Positions 60,901-64,000 of a DNA stretch of 64,000 nt are shown here, one piece after another. A model generated the notes under the pieces. It had not been told where the DNA came from and ran no database searches. It worked only from the letters and a program-made list of their open reading frames with translations. The number at the start of each line of letters is the position of its first letter. Position 1 is the stretch's first letter. The DNA is from Diadema setosum (Eukaryota > Echinodermata > Echinoidea > Diadematoida > Diadematidae), in contig CM067068.1 of the NCBI GenBank assembly GCA_033980235.1, positions 35,999,546 through 36,063,545 of the forward strand, written 5' to 3'. The translations under genes and the position numbers were made by a program.

Positions 60901-60926
60901 TATTATTATTATTATTATTATTATTA
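60901..60926. repeat. (TTA)n microsatellite
   Basis: Trinucleotide run following GCGCTATATAGAAACGGTT. Confidence 0.9.
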
Positions 60927-61259
60927 CACATGAATAAATATACTATAAATATAAACGTACACATTCACATACACATTCACACACATACAAACATCTGTTA
61001 GAGCTGCAGATAGTATTTCAAACCAATTTTTTTCAGCGTTATTTCAAAGGAGTTTGTGCAATGAATAACACTATATGAATGTATATTAACCACATATCAC
61101 ATACCCTATGTATCTCATGCATATGTTATATATCACAAGTATATTTTTATATATACATATTAATCTGTTGTCAAAAACTGTATACAGAGCAGATATAAAA
61201 ACATTTATAAGCAGTGTCAAGAAATACATCAAAGTAAACATGATAAAGGCTGTATTTTT

Positions 61260-62513
61260 CTAAGATGTAGAAGGCTTTTTCTGTGGTATTCTCCTGGAAT
61301 GCACGTAAGCCGAGTACCCGATGAGATCAACGAGTTCAAACACGGTTAAGACACTCCCTCCCAGCCATAGTCCGAGCGAACCTCCTATATCACCTGGGAT
61401 AGGAAAATGTCAATATCATACATCGTCGGAAACTAAAGTGTTTCAGGCTGAAGATTCTGACGATGTGTTAGTGATTAGCTTGGATGATCATCATCATCCT
61501 TACTTCTAAAGATCATTTTCACCATCTGCTATTGATAATTGATATAATACATCATCGTTATTATTATTGTCTTACAGTTGCTTTGATTATGATAGCATTT
61601 TTTATATAGATACCGTATACGCTGTTGTTGCAGATGAGACACTGCTACTTGACACTCTATTATGATGTCACCCAATAATTTGCAAAGTATGTTGATCCTA
61701 AATATACACTCAAGAAGTGGATATGTTTGTCTTGGGTTTGTGTTTGTGTGCATGTTTTAGATTTTGTATGAAGATGAATGAGTATAGTCATCTTCGGCTG
61801 ATCTTGTGGACACCTGTGAAAAAGAGCTCTGCTGATCAGGGTGTTCCTCCCTACGATGTCATGATGTGGAAATGAATTCAATTCAATTCAATTCAATTCA
61901 GTTCGATGATGCAATGAGTGATATTTTTAATTTCGGGGGATTAATTACGACATCCATTCATTTGCATACTATACTTTTTGTAGTTACATAAATAGGCGGA
62001 CACATTATGATCTACCAACATATAGGAGACAGGTTTTTGCATCTATTTCCAGAAGGTTTCAAACAATCTCATTCACAACGGACATGACTTACTCATTAGG
62101 CTTGCCACACTGTAGTCTGCCTGCTGGGAAATTTTCTGTATGGACAGGTCTTTCATGAAGATATTGACAGCACACATATTTTTCCTGTTTAAAGGAGGAA
62201 AAAAAGTAAAACTTTCAATTAGTCGTTTGATAATAATTATGATGATGAATTATCGCTTACTCTGAGCTAAAACGATGCCTCTCCTACTCACTCTTTTTTT
62301 TTTTGGCAGTTGCATCAGTGTCATGTAGAACCACTACTTTTTTTGTTGTTGTTCTACTCTACTTTTCTTTTTCCACCATGCCTCCGGTACACCCTATAGC
62401 ATAACATGGCAATGTTTCGGGTTTTACCGGACGACGAATTGCTCTGTGTGAATCAGTAAAAATCAATGCATGATGATTGACTAATCAGATTGCAGAGATT
62501 CTTAAGCCCATGC

Positions 62514-62585
<72 letters not shown>

Positions 62586-64000
62586 ATAGAAGAACAGTCA
62601 AAAACTTTGTCCGTGGTACAACATATCGCCAATTCTGGCAAGACTGTTTTTTATACCATAGATGCAAAGATGCATAATATAAGCAAAATGGAACCTCCCC
62701 ATCACAATTCTTTCTCCTGTATTGCTCAGTCTTCTGCAATCCTCAATTCAGGTATCACATGCCTTTGCTTTCATTGTAGCATCATAATAATTGATTCTAC
62801 CTAGTTCAAGTCAATAATTTCCATTTATTACGAGAAAAAAATAAAAAAAGTCTTTTGAAAGGCCTATCTCATTACAAAAGATGTGTTCTTGCCTTGATTT
62901 CTGTCTTCAGCTGCACTTATAATTCAATTTGAAATTCAATTCAATTCAATTCATGTCATATTTTCAATGATGGAAGGTACATCAAGATTAATGAAGTGAA
63001 ACATAATATCCGACTAGAATACCCAGTAAATTGATTTAAACATATAAAACATAGCGGTCATTCTTCGTAAATTTGGCTCTATGTATAAATGCTAGAGAAA
63101 TATGATGGAACCTACTTCGAATTAAAGCAAGTTTGTTAAACGTAGGTCCCAAAATCTGAACAGAGTATAAAAAATAGATAAGGAGCACGGGTGCAACATA
63201 GGACCAAAATAAAGAAAACAAAAGATAAAATCTATAATCAATGCAAGAATGATCACTAACTGGACATTGGACGGGGTCGTGCTGTATAAATCCGCAATGA
63301 TGCTCGCCATAAAATCGGAAGGGAAGTTTGAGAAGGACACGGACTCGACGTACTGGCGGGAAAAGCAGGCCATGGGACAGTCACATCCCTCCGACGTGTA
63401 ATTAGCTTCAGGTAAGGAAAAAAAACACATGTTTAACATCATCATAAACTGGGCTCACGTCGGGATATTCGTAGGCAGATGTTTTAAGGAAGGAATTCAC
63501 ACCAAGTTCTGACTTACTTTCACTGATTCTTTTTCTGGAGTATCTAACACAGCGGATAAATATTAAGTTATTATTGATTCCACTATTCTTTCAAAGACGG
63601 AGGCAATTATATTTTTTGTGGGCAGGGGGCTGGGGACAAATTCTTACGTACTTTAAAGCTTAAGACCATAAGGCTTCATAGAGAACATCAAGGTGTAATT
63701 GCTGATTACGTCCTGGACTCAGCACTCGGTGCACAAGTAATCTTTATACTGTAATTATGGCCTTTTGTCACTTCAAAAGGTACATTGATCTCTTATGTTT
63801 CGTATTTTTGTATAGGAGCCTGAGCTCCATAAGATACAGCACAATACAAAAACAATAAGATACAACTCCTGCTGTGACGTCAAGAAATACGTTCAATACT
63901 ACAAAGTAGTAGACACACGTTGTTGGCAAAAGCAAGTAAAGATATGATACAATAAGAAAAAGAATCCCCTTGGAGTATGAACAGCCTTACCAATATTTGG
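61260..64000 (-). CDS. Gene E: C-terminal part of an ASIC-like DEG/ENaC subunit (runs off the edge)
   Basis: Exons in transcript order: the last 10 nt of a 57-nt-type exon (64000-63991), 63405-63261, 62184-62093, 61393-61260. Phases match genes A-C. The first reads CCA AAT ATT G, joined to the exon with NYTSEGCDCPMACFSRQYVE. The next carries NMCAVNIFMKDLSIQKISQQ. The last encodes DIGG, filter GGS and FELVDLIGYSAYVHSRR, then a slightly longer tail ending KKPSTS and TAG at 61262-61260. It is the closest relative of gene C in these exons but has an intact TM2. The N-terminal part lies beyond 64000. The family forms plasma-membrane Na+ channels. Confidence 0.85.
61860..61901. repeat. (AATTC)n simple repeat
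   Basis: Five to six AATTC units in the last intron of gene E. A similar run lies near 62930-62953. Confidence 0.8.
62513..62582. repeat. A run followed by (TA)n microsatellite
   Basis: About 19 A, then about 50 bp of pure TA, in a gene E intron. Open frames across it are repeat artefacts. Confidence 0.95.

Larger units (their letters stand above)
54807..61259. other. Spacer between pseudogene D and gene E
   Basis: Similar in order to the B-C spacer (for example 55686-55800 to 30153-30270, and 59830-61000 to 31780-32420). It holds a leader-exon remnant at 55686-55797, a 22-base C run (56201-56222), a tRNA-like repeat copy, two palindromic elements, tandem duplications and a TTAA-type MITE. 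No further gene is seen. Confidence 0.55.

Overview
This window is eukaryotic: every gene is split by GT-AG introns, the DNA is AT-rich and full of microsatellites, inverted-repeat transposons and retroelements. I infer a marine invertebrate, most plausibly a deuterostome such as an echinoderm. This rests on gene family and repeat style only; no search was possible.

The main content is a tandem array of amiloride-sensitive / acid-sensing-like sodium channel genes (DEG/ENaC family), all on the minus strand. By exon-by-exon reading I assembled gene A (1941-10365, 476 codons plus stop), gene B (16551-29409, 479 codons plus stop), gene C (33114-47599, all ten coding exons present but a 4-nt deletion in the last one cuts the protein inside TM2), pseudogene D (53651-54806, only two decayed exons) and gene E (61260-64000, the C-terminal exons of a gene that runs off the right edge). 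A, B and C share one ten-exon plan with matching phases and near-identical exon lengths. All three carry Ser-Gly where the family normally has the gating His-Gly motif.

D resembles the 5' part of B, the D-E spacer resembles the B-C spacer, and E resembles C. The array therefore seems to have grown by a block duplication of about 21 kb that started inside gene B. A young LTR retrotransposon (48560-53626, identical 187-bp LTRs) lies 24 bp from the inferred breakpoint. It encodes one 757-aa protein with a retropepsin-like segment lacking the usual catalytic Asp, and I see no reverse transcriptase or integrase.

Introns and spacers hold many non-autonomous elements. There is a three-level nest in gene B (20304-23622), an 1.14-kb palindrome of four tRNA-like units bounded by a 12-bp target-site duplication in gene C (33236-34376), several palindromic elements bounded by TTAA, a small element that carries TTAGGG repeats, and a pentanucleotide satellite next to a gene B splice site. 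Several insertions can be confirmed inside the window because a paralogous copy preserves the empty site.
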